From the NCBI GenBank assembly GCA_026224775.1, contig JAMFRP010000006.1, positions 1 to 64,000 of the forward strand: DNA of 64,000 nucleotides, written 5' to 3'. Position numbers and translations under genes: made by a program. Numbering within the stretch: the first letter of the stretch is position 1; every line of letters begins with the position of its first letter. This DNA is from Bacteroidota bacterium. GTDB lineage: Bacteria; Bacteroidota; Bacteroidia; Sphingobacteriales; Sphingobacteriaceae. The notes below the pieces were generated by a model. That model made no database searches, had not been told where the DNA came from, and saw nothing but the letters and a program-made list of their open reading frames with translations. Shown here piece by piece: positions 53,858-61,385 of the stretch.

Positions 53858-56737
53858 CTAAAAAATACTCACCGGAACGATCAACTCAAACCTGTTCCTA
53901 CCGCTGCCGCCGTACAGGTCGGGATCAAGCAGGCGGTCATATCTGAAACCAAACGAAATCGCTTCCTGGTTAAACCACTTGGTATCAAAGTAAACCTCTA
54001 AACCTGTTGAGTTAAAATTAGCTTTGAACTTTGAGCCATCTACATAAAAATCATTCGCAAGCGTATAATCATAAAAAGCATTGCCGCGGACACGCATAAT
54101 ATATATCGTATTAGCTACCCCTGCATCAGGATAAGCTATCGGAAAACTGTAATTCGCCCCTAACTTATCCATTTTATAAAAGTTTTCGGCGGTATATCCC
54201 CTCGAGAACGGGAAATTATTTGAGTAATCGATCACATTATCAGCGCTGCCTTTTTGCTGATAAGCCGCATTGAAAAATAAGCTATGATTAACAGACAGTC
54301 CCGGAAAATAAAAAGTACCAGTTGCTAAAAATTGCGTAGAGCTTTGTCCGGTCACCGCGTTTTGATAACCCAACTGTATGCTTTGCGCGAAATGCGGAAA
54401 TATATTTTTTTGCGCCTGTAAGGTGCTGTTATAAAAATAAAGATAGTTATTCAGGTAAGCGTACGACTGATCGGCAAACAAAGCACGGTATGCCTGCTGA
54501 AAACTACTGCTGCTATACACCAAATCGCTACCTATAGCCAGCGAGGTACTGCTTTTGCCACGGGTGAAATTCAAAGGTAACTCTAAACCACCTTGCACAC
54601 TGGTTTCGTTCCAATAAATGTTTGTGCCACGGTATAGCTCCCGCCTGTCAATCGTATAATCAACTCCTCCTGATATATATGGAAATAAAGCTCCGTAAAT
54701 AGCATTAAAGCCAAACTCCTTGTAACCCTCGTCACGGTTATAGTTGAATAAGATGTTTGATTGAAAGGTATTCAGCACATTTTCACCCTGTATCTCTAAA
54801 GTATAATTCGGGTCGTCAATATTCGGGACAAGGCTATGAAAATTAAACAGGTGATAGGCTTTATTATACTTGCTAATACCCACCGGTTTGTTTTGTACCG
54901 ATGCCAGTAAATTAGTTGATGAATCGCGCGTTAAAGCAGTAATATTAAAGTTAGGTAATGTACCGGGGATCGCTCCGCCTGGTAATTCGTTCCATTGAAT
55001 TGCGGTATTATCAATTTGATGAATTTGATAACCATACGAAGTAAAACTTACCCAGGCCAATTTCTTGTCTGAAACCGAAGTTTCATAATTACCAATAAAT
55101 GTTTGCAGCGAATCACCTTTTAACTCATACAGTTTATCATTCTTTAAATTGATAGCGAACAACCTATCGTTAATATTACTGGTCGCCGAAAAGTAAGCAG
55201 TATCGCCATGCAGATGCGGAAACACTATTGGTTGAAAAGTAAACGGCAATAGATATTTAGCTTCGCCCGTTTTGATATTAATAATAGCCAGCGACATTTT
55301 GCCTTTGCTGTTCCTTACCGTTGCAACTAAATTATCCCGCCCATAAAACTTAGGATACGTATAAAATAAATGCTGCTTATTGGGCACAACAGCTAATAAT
55401 TTACCCGTAACCGCGTCAAGCAAATGCACATCGCATTTTCCCGATGGCGCTTCTTGCACCACGGCAATCGTTTTACCATCCGGACTAAACGATGGTGCAA
55501 AGTATTTTGTGCCTTTAGTAATGCGATGTTCCTTTCCGGTTTTTACATCCAATAATATTAGCTCACTATAATCCCGGTAATTCCAACGCAGATCAGGACG
55601 GTAACTGGCATAAATTATTTTGCCATCATGATAATCAAAATAATTATCCAGTGAATAGCTGCGGGTGCTGATGGTCTTCTCAGTATTACCTTCCTTAATT
55701 ACAAAAACAGGCGTATTATCGTAGGTGGTTTTTGAATAGATGAGTGTATGATCATCAATGTAAGCAGGGTATTCACGGTCTGCATCGAAATGCTTATGCT
55801 TATTCACTATTGAAATACCTCGAACATGATCGAACAAATTATACTTATTCAACTTTAAAAGTGAATCTGGTATCTTGTATGGCACTTCAAACTGAACTTT
55901 GAAATGATTCAACGCATCATTCCTAAAATCTACAAAATCCTTACCCGAGTACTTCTTGATCGCCCGCTCAAACGGATAAAAGCCATCTTTATAAGCCGCA
56001 GCATCATGCGTTACCTTCTTCCAAAAGTCATCGCCATACTTTTCCCTGCCGTAGCTCACCAGCATGTATCCGAGCGGATACCAATCCGGCGTATAGTCGC
56101 GATACGATCCGTTGCGGATCTTCATATAACTGTAATTCCTGCCATCTGCCCACAAAGCCCTGAAGCCATCTAAAAAATATGGTAACCTGCCTCTGCCCTG
56201 TTCGCTTACATGGGTTTCGTTAAAAACGGCATCGCCCTCAAAAAACCAGTTTGGTACAGCAAGATCATTGGCTAATGCCTGTCCACCTTCGCCAAACAAA
56301 AAGCGCATGGTTTTGGATAGGCCAACATCAAAATTATTATACTGTTGCACATGCCTAAATTCGTGTATAGCCAATTGCTCTGGCCAGGGCAAACTGCCTA
56401 TATCAAAGCTGTTCTGCTCCGGCGTCAAGAAAAACTCACTTCTAAACGGCGCTAACTGAACATAAGCATTGGTAATAGTGGTTTGGTTCTGCATCAATAT
56501 GCTCACCTGCCGCTGTTTAAAGCCAATAGTAGGTTGTATAGCGCCATTCATTTGCGTAACAATGTTAGCTACTCTCAATCCCTCCGTATCCAACCCCACC
56601 GGGAAGATCACCTTTGCAGCCGGAGTATTTACCTGTTCCCATTTAATGGATGGCGGATTACCCCCAAACTCCTGCGCACGGGCAATCCCGGCAAACAATA
56701 ACAAACTTAAAATGAGTGGAAATAGGGGTTTATTCAT
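53858..56737 (-). CDS. Outer-membrane protein with metalloprotease-like, beta-propeller and barrel regions
   Basis: A 959-residue exported protein. A signal peptide (cleavage near ARAQ, residue 22) is followed by a gluzincin-like domain with HEFRH at 125-129 and Glu168 in WFFEGDAVFNE. A TolB/PD40-type propeller follows (about 330-640) with repeats such as APSFSPDGKTIAVVQEA and HPHLHGDTAYFSA. The C-terminal 270 residues are strand-rich and end RNRFELIVPVSIF with terminal Phe, as in BAM-inserted barrels. The start at 56737 (MNKPLFPLILSLLLF) is preferred to 16 upstream codons. It could be a surface protease anchored by its own barrel; substrate unknown. Confidence 0.82.
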   Translation of the reverse strand: MNKPLFPLILSLLLFAGIARAQEFGGNPPSIKWEQVNTPAAKVIFPVGLDTEGLRVANIVTQMNGAIQPTIGFKQRQVSILMQNQTTITNAYVQLAPFRSEFFLTPEQNSFDIGSLPWPEQLAIHEFRHVQQYNNFDVGLSKTMRFLFGEGGQALANDLAVPNWFFEGDAVFNETHVSEQGRGRLPYFLDGFRALWADGRNYSYMKIRNGSYRDYTPDWYPLGYMLVSYGREKYGDDFWKKVTHDAAAYKDGFYPFERAIKKYSGKDFVDFRNDALNHFKVQFEVPYKIPDSLLKLNKYNLFDHVRGISIVNKHKHFDADREYPAYIDDHTLIYSKTTYDNTPVFVIKEGNTEKTISTRSYSLDNYFDYHDGKIIYASYRPDLRWNYRDYSELILLDVKTGKEHRITKGTKYFAPSFSPDGKTIAVVQEAPSGKCDVHLLDAVTGKLLAVVPNKQHLFYTYPKFYGRDNLVATVRNSKGKMSLAIINIKTGEAKYLLPFTFQPIVFPHLHGDTAYFSATSNINDRLFAINLKNDKLYELKGDSLQTFIGNYETSVSDKKLAWVSFTSYGYQIHQIDNTAIQWNELPGGAIPGTLPNFNITALTRDSSTNLLASVQNKPVGISKYNKAYHLFNFHSLVPNIDDPNYTLEIQGENVLNTFQSNILFNYNRDEGYKEFGFNAIYGALFPYISGGVDYTIDRRELYRGTNIYWNETSVQGGLELPLNFTRGKSSTSLAIGSDLVYSSSSFQQAYRALFADQSYAYLNNYLYFYNSTLQAQKNIFPHFAQSIQLGYQNAVTGQSSTQFLATGTFYFPGLSVNHSLFFNAAYQQKGSADNVIDYSNNFPFSRGYTAENFYKMDKLGANYSFPIAYPDAGVANTIYIMRVRGNAFYDYTLANDFYVDGSKFKANFNSTGLEVYFDTKWFNQEAISFGFRYDRLLDPDLYGGSGRNRFELIVPVSIF

Positions 56738-56848
56738 GCAGATGTGAAAGTAATTACAAAATATCATATTCGGAATTATCAGCATTAAAGATTTAAGAGG
56801 TTAATTGTTTTGTTACAGAGCTTACTCACCCTAGCCCTCTTCCTCTAT

Positions 56849-56995
56849 GTCATTGCGAGCAAGACTGAGAAAAAGCCTGCGCGGCGAAGCAAACTCGTAG
56901 CAGTGCAATAACCAATTTTCTAATCCTGCACGTATACTATGCGACGAGTTTGCTTCGCCACACTACCCCATTTCAAATACCCCGCTCGCAATGAC
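56849..56995. repeat. GTCATTGCGAGC palindrome, copy 1
   Basis: Outer arms GTCATTGCGAGC (56849-56860) and GCTCGCAATGAC (56984-56995). Inner arms GGCGAAGCAAACTCGT (56883-56898) and ACGAGTTTGCTTCGCC (56944-56959). It has the same nested design and arm sequences as copies 2 and 3. Confidence 0.85.
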
Positions 56996-57053
56996 ATACT
57001 GTTTTAGAATTTCAGGAAATATTACAGAAAATCCCTCTAACCCTCTCCACCGT

Positions 57054-57140
57054 GTCATTGCGAGCCAGACCGAGAAAAGCCCAGCGCGGCGAAGCAAACT
57101 CGTAGCCATGCAATAACAGATTTTTAATTTAAATCTGTTA
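57054..57140 (+). repeat. GTCATTGCGAGC palindrome, copy 2 (half element with own hairpin)
   Basis: Only the left half is present: GTCATTGCGAGCC from 57054, GCGCGGCGAAGCAAACTCGTAG from about 57085, then TGCAATAA. It runs directly into a perfect 10-bp hairpin, TAACAGATTT (57114-57123) and AAATCTGTTA (57131-57140). It ends 56 bases before the GIY-YIG start. Confidence 0.75.
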
Positions 57141-57196
57141 ACCTCATTTATTAAAATCACCTTTTACCAAACAATAATTTTTATAATATTTGATTA

Positions 57197-57493
57197 ATGG
57201 AGAACGCCCAATACTGCATCTACATTGTTACCAATAAATCTAATACTACATTATATATTGGTGTTACAAGTAATCTACAAGAACGTATCTGGCAACACAA
57301 ACAAAAAGTATATACCGGTTTTACATCAAGATATGATTGTGATAAATTGGTGTATTTTGAAGAATACCGTTTCATACAAGATGCAATTGCAAGAGAAAAA
57401 CAACTGAAAGGTGGATCACGCCAAAAGAAAATAAACTTAATAGTAGCTAAAAATCCAGCCTGGAAAGATTTAAGCGAGGATTGGTATGATTAA
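57197..57493 (+). CDS. GIY-YIG endonuclease (UPF0213-like)
   Basis: A 98-residue single-domain GIY-YIG nuclease. The signature tyrosines are Tyr8 or Tyr10 region (YCIYIVTN) and Tyr20 in LYIGVTS; catalytic Arg30 in LQERIWQHKQK; the metal-binding acidic residue is probably Glu68 in AIAREKQLKGG. The C-terminus KNPAWKDLSEDWY is typical of the short Bacteroidota/UPF0213 group. There is no extra DNA-binding domain. It lies alone between copies 1-2 and copy 3 of one palindrome family, with a 6-bp hairpin (57482-57498) over its stop. A role in repeat mobility is possible but unproven; a DNA repair nuclease is the alternative. Confidence 0.9.
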   Translation: MENAQYCIYIVTNKSNTTLYIGVTSNLQERIWQHKQKVYTGFTSRYDCDKLVYFEEYRFIQDAIAREKQLKGGSRQKKINLIVAKNPAWKDLSEDWYD

Positions 57494-57519
57494 TACCAGC
57501 GTGGTGGTCAACGCCTCTC

Positions 57520-57667
57520 CACCATGTCATTGCGAGCGGGTCTGAGAAAAGGCATGCGCGGCGAAGCAAACTCGTAGCTATGCAATAAACAACTGCATAT
57601 ATATATCATGCTACGAGTTTGCTTCGCACCACAGTCCACGCCAAACCCCGCTCGCAATGACATGGTG
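57520..57667. repeat. GTCATTGCGAGC palindrome, copy 3
   Basis: Perfect 21-bp terminal arms at 57520-57540 and 57647-57667 (beginning CACCATGTCATTGCGAGC) and perfect 18-bp inner arms GCGAAGCAAACTCGTAGC (57561-57578) and its complement (57610-57627). It starts 27 bases after the GIY-YIG stop. The best-preserved copy in the window. Confidence 0.9.
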
Positions 57668-57726
57668 TTTAAAATTCCAATCAACAAATCCGAAATTCAC
57701 ATGACACATCATCCCCTAAAACTAAG

Positions 57727-57734
57727 TACATTTG
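57727..57734 (+). promoter_or_regulatory. Candidate -7 box for hscA
   Basis: TACATTTG matches TAnnTTTG exactly, 20 bases before the ATG at 57755. No TTG is found at the -33 distance, so support is partial. Confidence 0.45.
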
Positions 57735-57754
57735 CGGCTTGTTAATACCCTACT

Positions 57755-59623
57755 ATGGCTAAAGTATCTATCAACCTGGCAACAGGTTCATTGCAAAAAG
57801 AAGAAATTATTGTCGGCATCGATCTGGGCACTACCAACTCATTGGTGGCTTTCATCAACCCTGATAAACAACCACAGGTAATTAACGATTTGGGTAAGGG
57901 TGTATTAGTACCATCTATTGTTCACTTTTCTGAAACCGGTGACATCACCGTAGGTAACGAGGCTAAAGAGTATTTAACCACCGATCCGCATAATACCATC
58001 TTCTCTGTAAAAAGGCTGCTTGGTCGCTCATATAAAGACATTGAAAACTATCAAGACTTTTTTAGCTATAAAGTTATTGATGATAATACAGAAAGTCTGG
58101 TAAAAATAAAAGTTGGAGATAAATTCTATACCCCAATCGAACTTTCAGGATTGATCCTAAAAGAACTTAAAGCCCGTGCCGAACATGCGCTAAAAACGCC
58201 TGTAAACCGTGCGGTGATAACCGTTCCCGCTTATTTTAACGACTCGCAGCGCCAGGCAACCCGCGATGCCGGTAAATTAGCCGGACTTGACGTATTACGC
58301 ATTGTAAACGAACCTACCGCCGCGAGTTTAGCCTATGGCATCGGTTTGAATCCCGAAGAAACAAAAACCATTGCTGTTTATGATTTAGGTGGCGGCACTT
58401 TTGATGTATCCATCCTGCAAATACAAAATGGCATCTTCGAGGTTTTAGCCACCAATGGCGATACTTTTTTGGGTGGAGATGATTTTGACAGCGCGATTGT
58501 TGATTACTGGATTGAAAAGAACCAATTGAACAAAGCGGAGATCATCCAAAACCATGAACTTGCGCAGCAACTACGCTTAAAAGCAGAAGAAACTAAGAAG
58601 GCATTTTCACACCAGAATTTAGTGAACGATAAGATTGGTGATATATGGTGTACATTGGATAAGCAAACTTTTGAGTCGCTGATCCTGCCTAAAGTGCAGC
58701 AAACCATACAAGCCTGCAAAAACGCGTTGAAAGACGCGGGATTGACAGTCGATAAAATTGATGAAGTAGTGATGGTCGGCGGCTCTACACGCACAGCCCT
58801 AGTTAAAAAAATGGTTGCCGAGTTTTTTGGCCGACCAGTACATGATGAAGTAAACCCTGATGAAGTAGTTGCCCTGGGAGCTGCCATTCAGGCCGATATA
58901 TTAGCCGGTAATCGCAGCGATATTTTATTGCTGGATGTTACCCCACTGTCTTTAGGTATTGAAACGATGGGTGGTTTAATGGATGTGATTATTCCCCGCA
59001 ACTCAAAAGTACCAACCAAAGCAGGCAGGCAGTATACCACGTCAATCGACGGACAGGTAAACATGAAGATAGCTGTTTATCAGGGCGAACGTGATTTAAT
59101 CAGCGAAAACCGTAAACTGGCAGAATTTGATTTAAAAGGCATCCCATCTATGCCTGCAGGTTTCCCTAAGGTTGATATTAACTTTTTATTGAATGCGGAT
59201 GGTATTTTAACTATTCAGGCCATTGAACTGCGTTCAGGTGTAAAACAGGAAGTTGAAGTAAAACCTGCCTACGGTATAACAGATGACGTGGTAGAGCAAA
59301 TGCTTTTAGACAGCATCACCCACGCCAAAGAAGACGTTGCCCAGCGCATGTTAATTGAAGCCCGCACCGAAGGCGAACAAATGGTTTACACCGTTGAACG
59401 CTTCCTCCAAAAAAATGCCGACCATGTAAGCATTGCTGAAATGGCTGAAACAAACAAATACCTTACCTCGCTAAAAGCAACACTAACCAGCGGCGATAAA
59501 GATGCCATACACAAAGCAATTGATGAGCTTAACGAATTCACCCGCCCATTCGCCGAACGCCTGATGGATCATGCGATCAGCACAGCGATGAAAGGAAAAA
59601 GCATAGAAAACGGCCCGGAATAG
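57755..59623 (+). CDS. hscA: Hsp70-family chaperone, HscA-like
   Basis: A 622-residue Hsp70. The nucleotide-binding domain (about 18-385) has [21 protein letters not shown], the [11 protein letters not shown] segment and [12 protein letters not shown]; the substrate-binding domain follows [16 protein letters not shown]. HscA-specific traits are the extended N-terminus before [39 protein letters not shown], and the absence of the DnaK C-terminal GGMP-rich tail. HscA helps transfer Fe-S clusters from the scaffold IscU with its J-partner HscB. No isc gene or hscB is adjacent, which leaves open a more general role. Confidence 0.88.
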   Translation: MAKVSINLATGSLQKEEIIVGIDLGTTNSLVAFINPDKQPQVINDLGKGVLVPSIVHFSETGDITVGNEAKEYLTTDPHNTIFSVKRLLGRSYKDIENYQDFFSYKVIDDNTESLVKIKVGDKFYTPIELSGLILKELKARAEHALKTPVNRAVITVPAYFNDSQRQATRDAGKLAGLDVLRIVNEPTAASLAYGIGLNPEETKTIAVYDLGGGTFDVSILQIQNGIFEVLATNGDTFLGGDDFDSAIVDYWIEKNQLNKAEIIQNHELAQQLRLKAEETKKAFSHQNLVNDKIGDIWCTLDKQTFESLILPKVQQTIQACKNALKDAGLTVDKIDEVVMVGGSTRTALVKKMVAEFFGRPVHDEVNPDEVVALGAAIQADILAGNRSDILLLDVTPLSLGIETMGGLMDVIIPRNSKVPTKAGRQYTTSIDGQVNMKIAVYQGERDLISENRKLAEFDLKGIPSMPAGFPKVDINFLLNADGILTIQAIELRSGVKQEVEVKPAYGITDDVVEQMLLDSITHAKEDVAQRMLIEARTEGEQMVYTVERFLQKNADHVSIAEMAETNKYLTSLKATLTSGDKDAIHKAIDELNEFTRPFAERLMDHAISTAMKGKSIENGPE

Positions 59624-59629
59624 CGGGTT

Positions 59630-59654
59630 GTGATGCTGAGGGCACTCGAAGCAT
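59630..59654. repeat. Relic of a GTCATGCTGAG-type palindrome
   Basis: GTGATGCTGAGGGCACTCGA AGCAT just after hscA resembles the start of a GTCATGCTGAG palindrome without a matching second arm. A related short hairpin is at 61358-61383. Low confidence, based on resemblance only. Confidence 0.35.
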
Positions 59655-59678
59655 AAGCGCAAAGGCCTAGCAAAAATT

Positions 59679-59752
59679 GTCATTCTGAGCGAAGCGAAGA
59701 ATCTGTAAAGTAGTTTACAAACGTGCAGATTCTTCGCTTCGCTCAGAATGAC
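59679..59752. repeat. REP-like palindrome, GTCATTCTGAGCGAAGC family
   Basis: Perfect 27-bp arms at 59679-59705 (starts GTCATTCTGAGCGAAGCGAA) and 59726-59752, loop 20 bases. A very stable cruciform between hscA and the convergent small gene. Confidence 0.9.
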
Positions 59753-59757
59753 AGGGC

Positions 59758-59784
59758 ACAAAAAAATCCCCGTTTCCGGGGATT
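59758..59784 (-). terminator. Intrinsic terminator of the coiled-coil gene
   Basis: Perfect 8-bp stem AATCCCCG (59765-59772) and CGGGGATT (59777-59784) with loop TTTC, followed on the minus strand by a run of T. Seven bases after the stop of the gene at 59791. Confidence 0.88.
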
Positions 59785-59790
59785 CTGATT

Positions 59791-60081
59791 TTATAAATTC
59801 TTAATTTCTTCCTGTTCCTTTAAAGCCGCGATATTATTGCTGTTGCTATACTTATCGGTCTGACTTGCAAAGTCTTCCAATATCGCCGCAATGGTATCCA
59901 AATTATCCGCGACACGCTGGTGCATATCCGGCAGATCTTTTTCAAGGCGTTTATCGCCCAAATCTATATTATCAACTTCAATTTTAGCGAGTTTCTGTAT
60001 GATTGCCTGCTGACTATTTTTTAAATCTTCCAATTCATGGACTATCTTTTCCATCAGCGCAAATTTCTTTAACTTATCCAT
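59791..60081 (-). CDS. Hypothetical small coiled-coil protein
   Basis: A 96-residue, soluble, charged protein without recognised family. Heptad-like hydrophobic spacing runs through residues 1-35 (KKFALMEKIVHELEDLKNSQQAIIQKLAKIE) and again through DLPDMHQRVADNLDTIAAILEDFAS, so it is likely two helices forming an oligomeric coiled coil. It is followed by a strong intrinsic terminator and preceded by a palindrome (60141-60232), so it is probably a single-gene transcript. Function unknown. Confidence 0.72.
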   Translation of the reverse strand: MDKLKKFALMEKIVHELEDLKNSQQAIIQKLAKIEVDNIDLGDKRLEKDLPDMHQRVADNLDTIAAILEDFASQTDKYSNSNNIAALKEQEEIKNL

Positions 60082-60140
60082 AGTAGTATTTTTTAGATTA
60101 TATTATTACAACTATGAAGAGGCAATTTTGTTTGTGCCCC

Positions 60141-60232
60141 TTGTCATTTCGACCAGCGGGAGAAATCTTCTACAACTTGCAAAGCGAACAATACAGATCG
60201 AAGAAGATTTCTCCCTCCGGTCGAAATGACAA
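60141..60232. repeat. REP-like palindrome, GTCATTTCGACC family
   Basis: Arms of about 31 bp, 60141-60171 (TTGTCATTTCGACCAGCGGG at the start) and 60202-60232 (ending GGTCGAAATGACAA), with two or three mismatches in AGAAATCTTCT-flanked stems. It ends 10 bases before the ribE stop. Confidence 0.85.
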
Positions 60233-60242
60233 TAAGAATGTG

Positions 60243-60827
60243 TTATCTGTTCATCAACCTCGCCACATACTTACCAATAATATCAAACTCCAAATTTACC
60301 ACAGAACCTTCACGCACATTTTGCAAATTGGTGTGCTCAAAAGTATATGGGATAATTGCGACTGAAAAGCTATTGGCCTGAGAATTAACCACCGTCAAAC
60401 TGATACCGTTAACGCAGATAGAACCTTTCTCCACGGTCACGTTGCCAATAGTAGCATCATACTCAAAAGTATACTCCCAGCTACCCTCGAGTTCCTTAAA
60501 ACCGATACATTTCGCGGTTTGGTCAACGTGTCCCTGTACAATATGCCCATCAAGGCGTGCATTCATCTGCATGCAACGTTCCAGATTCACTAAGTCGCCA
60601 ACCTGTAAATAGCCGATACTGGTTTTATTCAGTGTTTCTTCAATCGCGGTTACGGTATGTATGCCATCAGCAACGGCCACAACAGTTAAGCAAACCCCGT
60701 TATGCGCGACTGATTGATCTATCTTCAACTCAGCCGAAATAGCAGATTCAACCGTAATATGTAAGTTTCCCTGATCTTTTTGCAGATCAACAACTTTGCC
60801 TAAAGTTTCAATTATTCCTGTAAACAT
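60243..60827 (-). CDS. ribE: Riboflavin synthase, alpha subunit
   Basis: A 194-residue trimeric enzyme that dismutates two 6,7-dimethyl-8-ribityllumazine molecules to riboflavin. The two homologous lumazine-binding barrels are visible: MFTGIIETLGKVVDL with NGVCLTVVAV (about 43-52), and the second starting DGHIVQGHVDQTAKC (about 93-107) with SICVNGISLTVVN. The length fits the family (about 200-215) with a short C-terminus. E. coli calls this gene ribC and Bacillus ribE. It is unlinked from ribD at 1.2 kb. A TAnnTTTG box lies four bases before the ATG. Confidence 0.95.
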   Translation of the reverse strand: MFTGIIETLGKVVDLQKDQGNLHITVESAISAELKIDQSVAHNGVCLTVVAVADGIHTVTAIEETLNKTSIGYLQVGDLVNLERCMQMNARLDGHIVQGHVDQTAKCIGFKELEGSWEYTFEYDATIGNVTVEKGSICVNGISLTVVNSQANSFSVAIIPYTFEHTNLQNVREGSVVNLEFDIIGKYVARLMNR

Positions 60828-60831
60828 GTTT

Positions 60832-60839
60832 CAAAACTA
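60832..60839 (-). promoter_or_regulatory. Candidate -7 box for ribE
   Basis: On the minus strand TAGTTTTG matches TAnnTTTG exactly and ends four bases before the ATG at 60827. No clear TTG at -33. No FMN-riboswitch-like leader could fit in this short leader. Confidence 0.45.
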
Positions 60840-60884
60840 ACTAATTGCGGTTATTTATGTTAATTACATAACTAATATTACAAT

Positions 60885-61346
60885 ATGTCCATCAAACAAA
60901 GCGCAGGAATCCTTTTATACAGAAATACAAATAACATTTTAGAGATATTCCTCGTTCACCCCGGCGGCCCGTTTTTCAAAAATAAAGATGAAGGTAGCTG
61001 GTCGATCCCCAAAGGTGAGTTTTTGGATGATGAAGAAGCTCTTACTGCCGCCAAACGTGAATTTGAAGAGGAAACCGGACAAGCCATTGATGGTAATTTC
61101 ATTTCATTAGGTTCGATTAAGCAAAAAAGCGGCAAAACCGTTTATGCCTGGGCCGTTGAGGGTGACATCAACCACGAAACAATCCTGAGTAACACATGTG
61201 AAGTAGAATGGCCTCCCCGCTCCGGCAAAAAATTAACCATCCCCGAGATTGACCGGGCCGCATGGTTTGAAGTTGATGTGGCCAAAAAAAAGATCAACCC
61301 GGCACAGGTTGAATTAATAGACAGACTCATAAATTCACAAGCCTGA
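60885..61346 (+). CDS. NUDIX hydrolase
   Basis: A 153-residue NUDIX hydrolase. The NUDIX box is complete, running from GEFLDDEEALTAAK to REFEEETGQ (about 45-67) with the metal-binding REFEEE. The start SIKQSAGILLYRN and the loop FLVHPGGPFFKNKDEGSWSIPKG resemble the family often annotated as NTP pyrophosphohydrolase or diadenosine-polyphosphate hydrolase. The exact substrate is uncertain. Divergent from ribE with 57 bases between starts and convergent with accC. Confidence 0.9.
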   Translation: MSIKQSAGILLYRNTNNILEIFLVHPGGPFFKNKDEGSWSIPKGEFLDDEEALTAAKREFEEETGQAIDGNFISLGSIKQKSGKTVYAWAVEGDINHETILSNTCEVEWPPRSGKKLTIPEIDRAAWFEVDVAKKKINPAQVELIDRLINSQA

Positions 61347-61357
61347 TATGTGGGCTG

Positions 61358-61383
61358 TCATGCTTCGACTATGCCCAGCATGA
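61358..61383. terminator. Hairpin between convergent NUDIX and accC genes
   Basis: A 7-bp stem TCATGCT (61358-61364) and AGCATGA (61377-61383) in the 39 bases between the two stops. It may terminate either transcript, and resembles a shortened GTCATGCTGAG palindrome. No strong T-run. Confidence 0.4.
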
Positions 61384-61385
61384 AT

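Larger units (their letters stand above)
56738..57196. other. 459-bp gene-free stretch with two palindromes
   Basis: Holds palindrome copies 1 (56849-56995) and 2 (half element, 57054-57140) of the family surrounding the GIY-YIG gene. The open frame read on the minus strand at 56963-57160 is a translation of these repeats and not a gene. Nothing else is recognised. Confidence 0.85.

Noticed and set aside
53699-54001. Plus-strand open frame of 100 codons next to cutC
   Set aside because: Begins in the low-complexity AT-rich flank of the 92-bp repeat and then runs antisense to the end of the outer-membrane protease gene.
56963-57160. Minus-strand open frame of 65 codons
   Set aside because: Its protein is a translation of the GTCATTGCGAGC palindromes, a common source of spurious proteins.
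56849-57667. Possible insertion sequence with terminal inverted repeats around the GIY-YIG gene
   Set aside because: The palindromes are each self-complementary rather than a single pair of terminal repeats, no target duplication was seen and no transposase is present; kept as a repeat-association hypothesis instead.
60114-60365. Plus-strand open frame of 83 codons
   Set aside because: Reads through the GTCATTTCGACC palindrome into antisense ribE.
60828-60884. Possible FMN riboswitch upstream of ribE
   Set aside because: Only 57 bases separate ribE from the divergent NUDIX gene, too short for the conserved FMN aptamer, and no conserved elements were seen.
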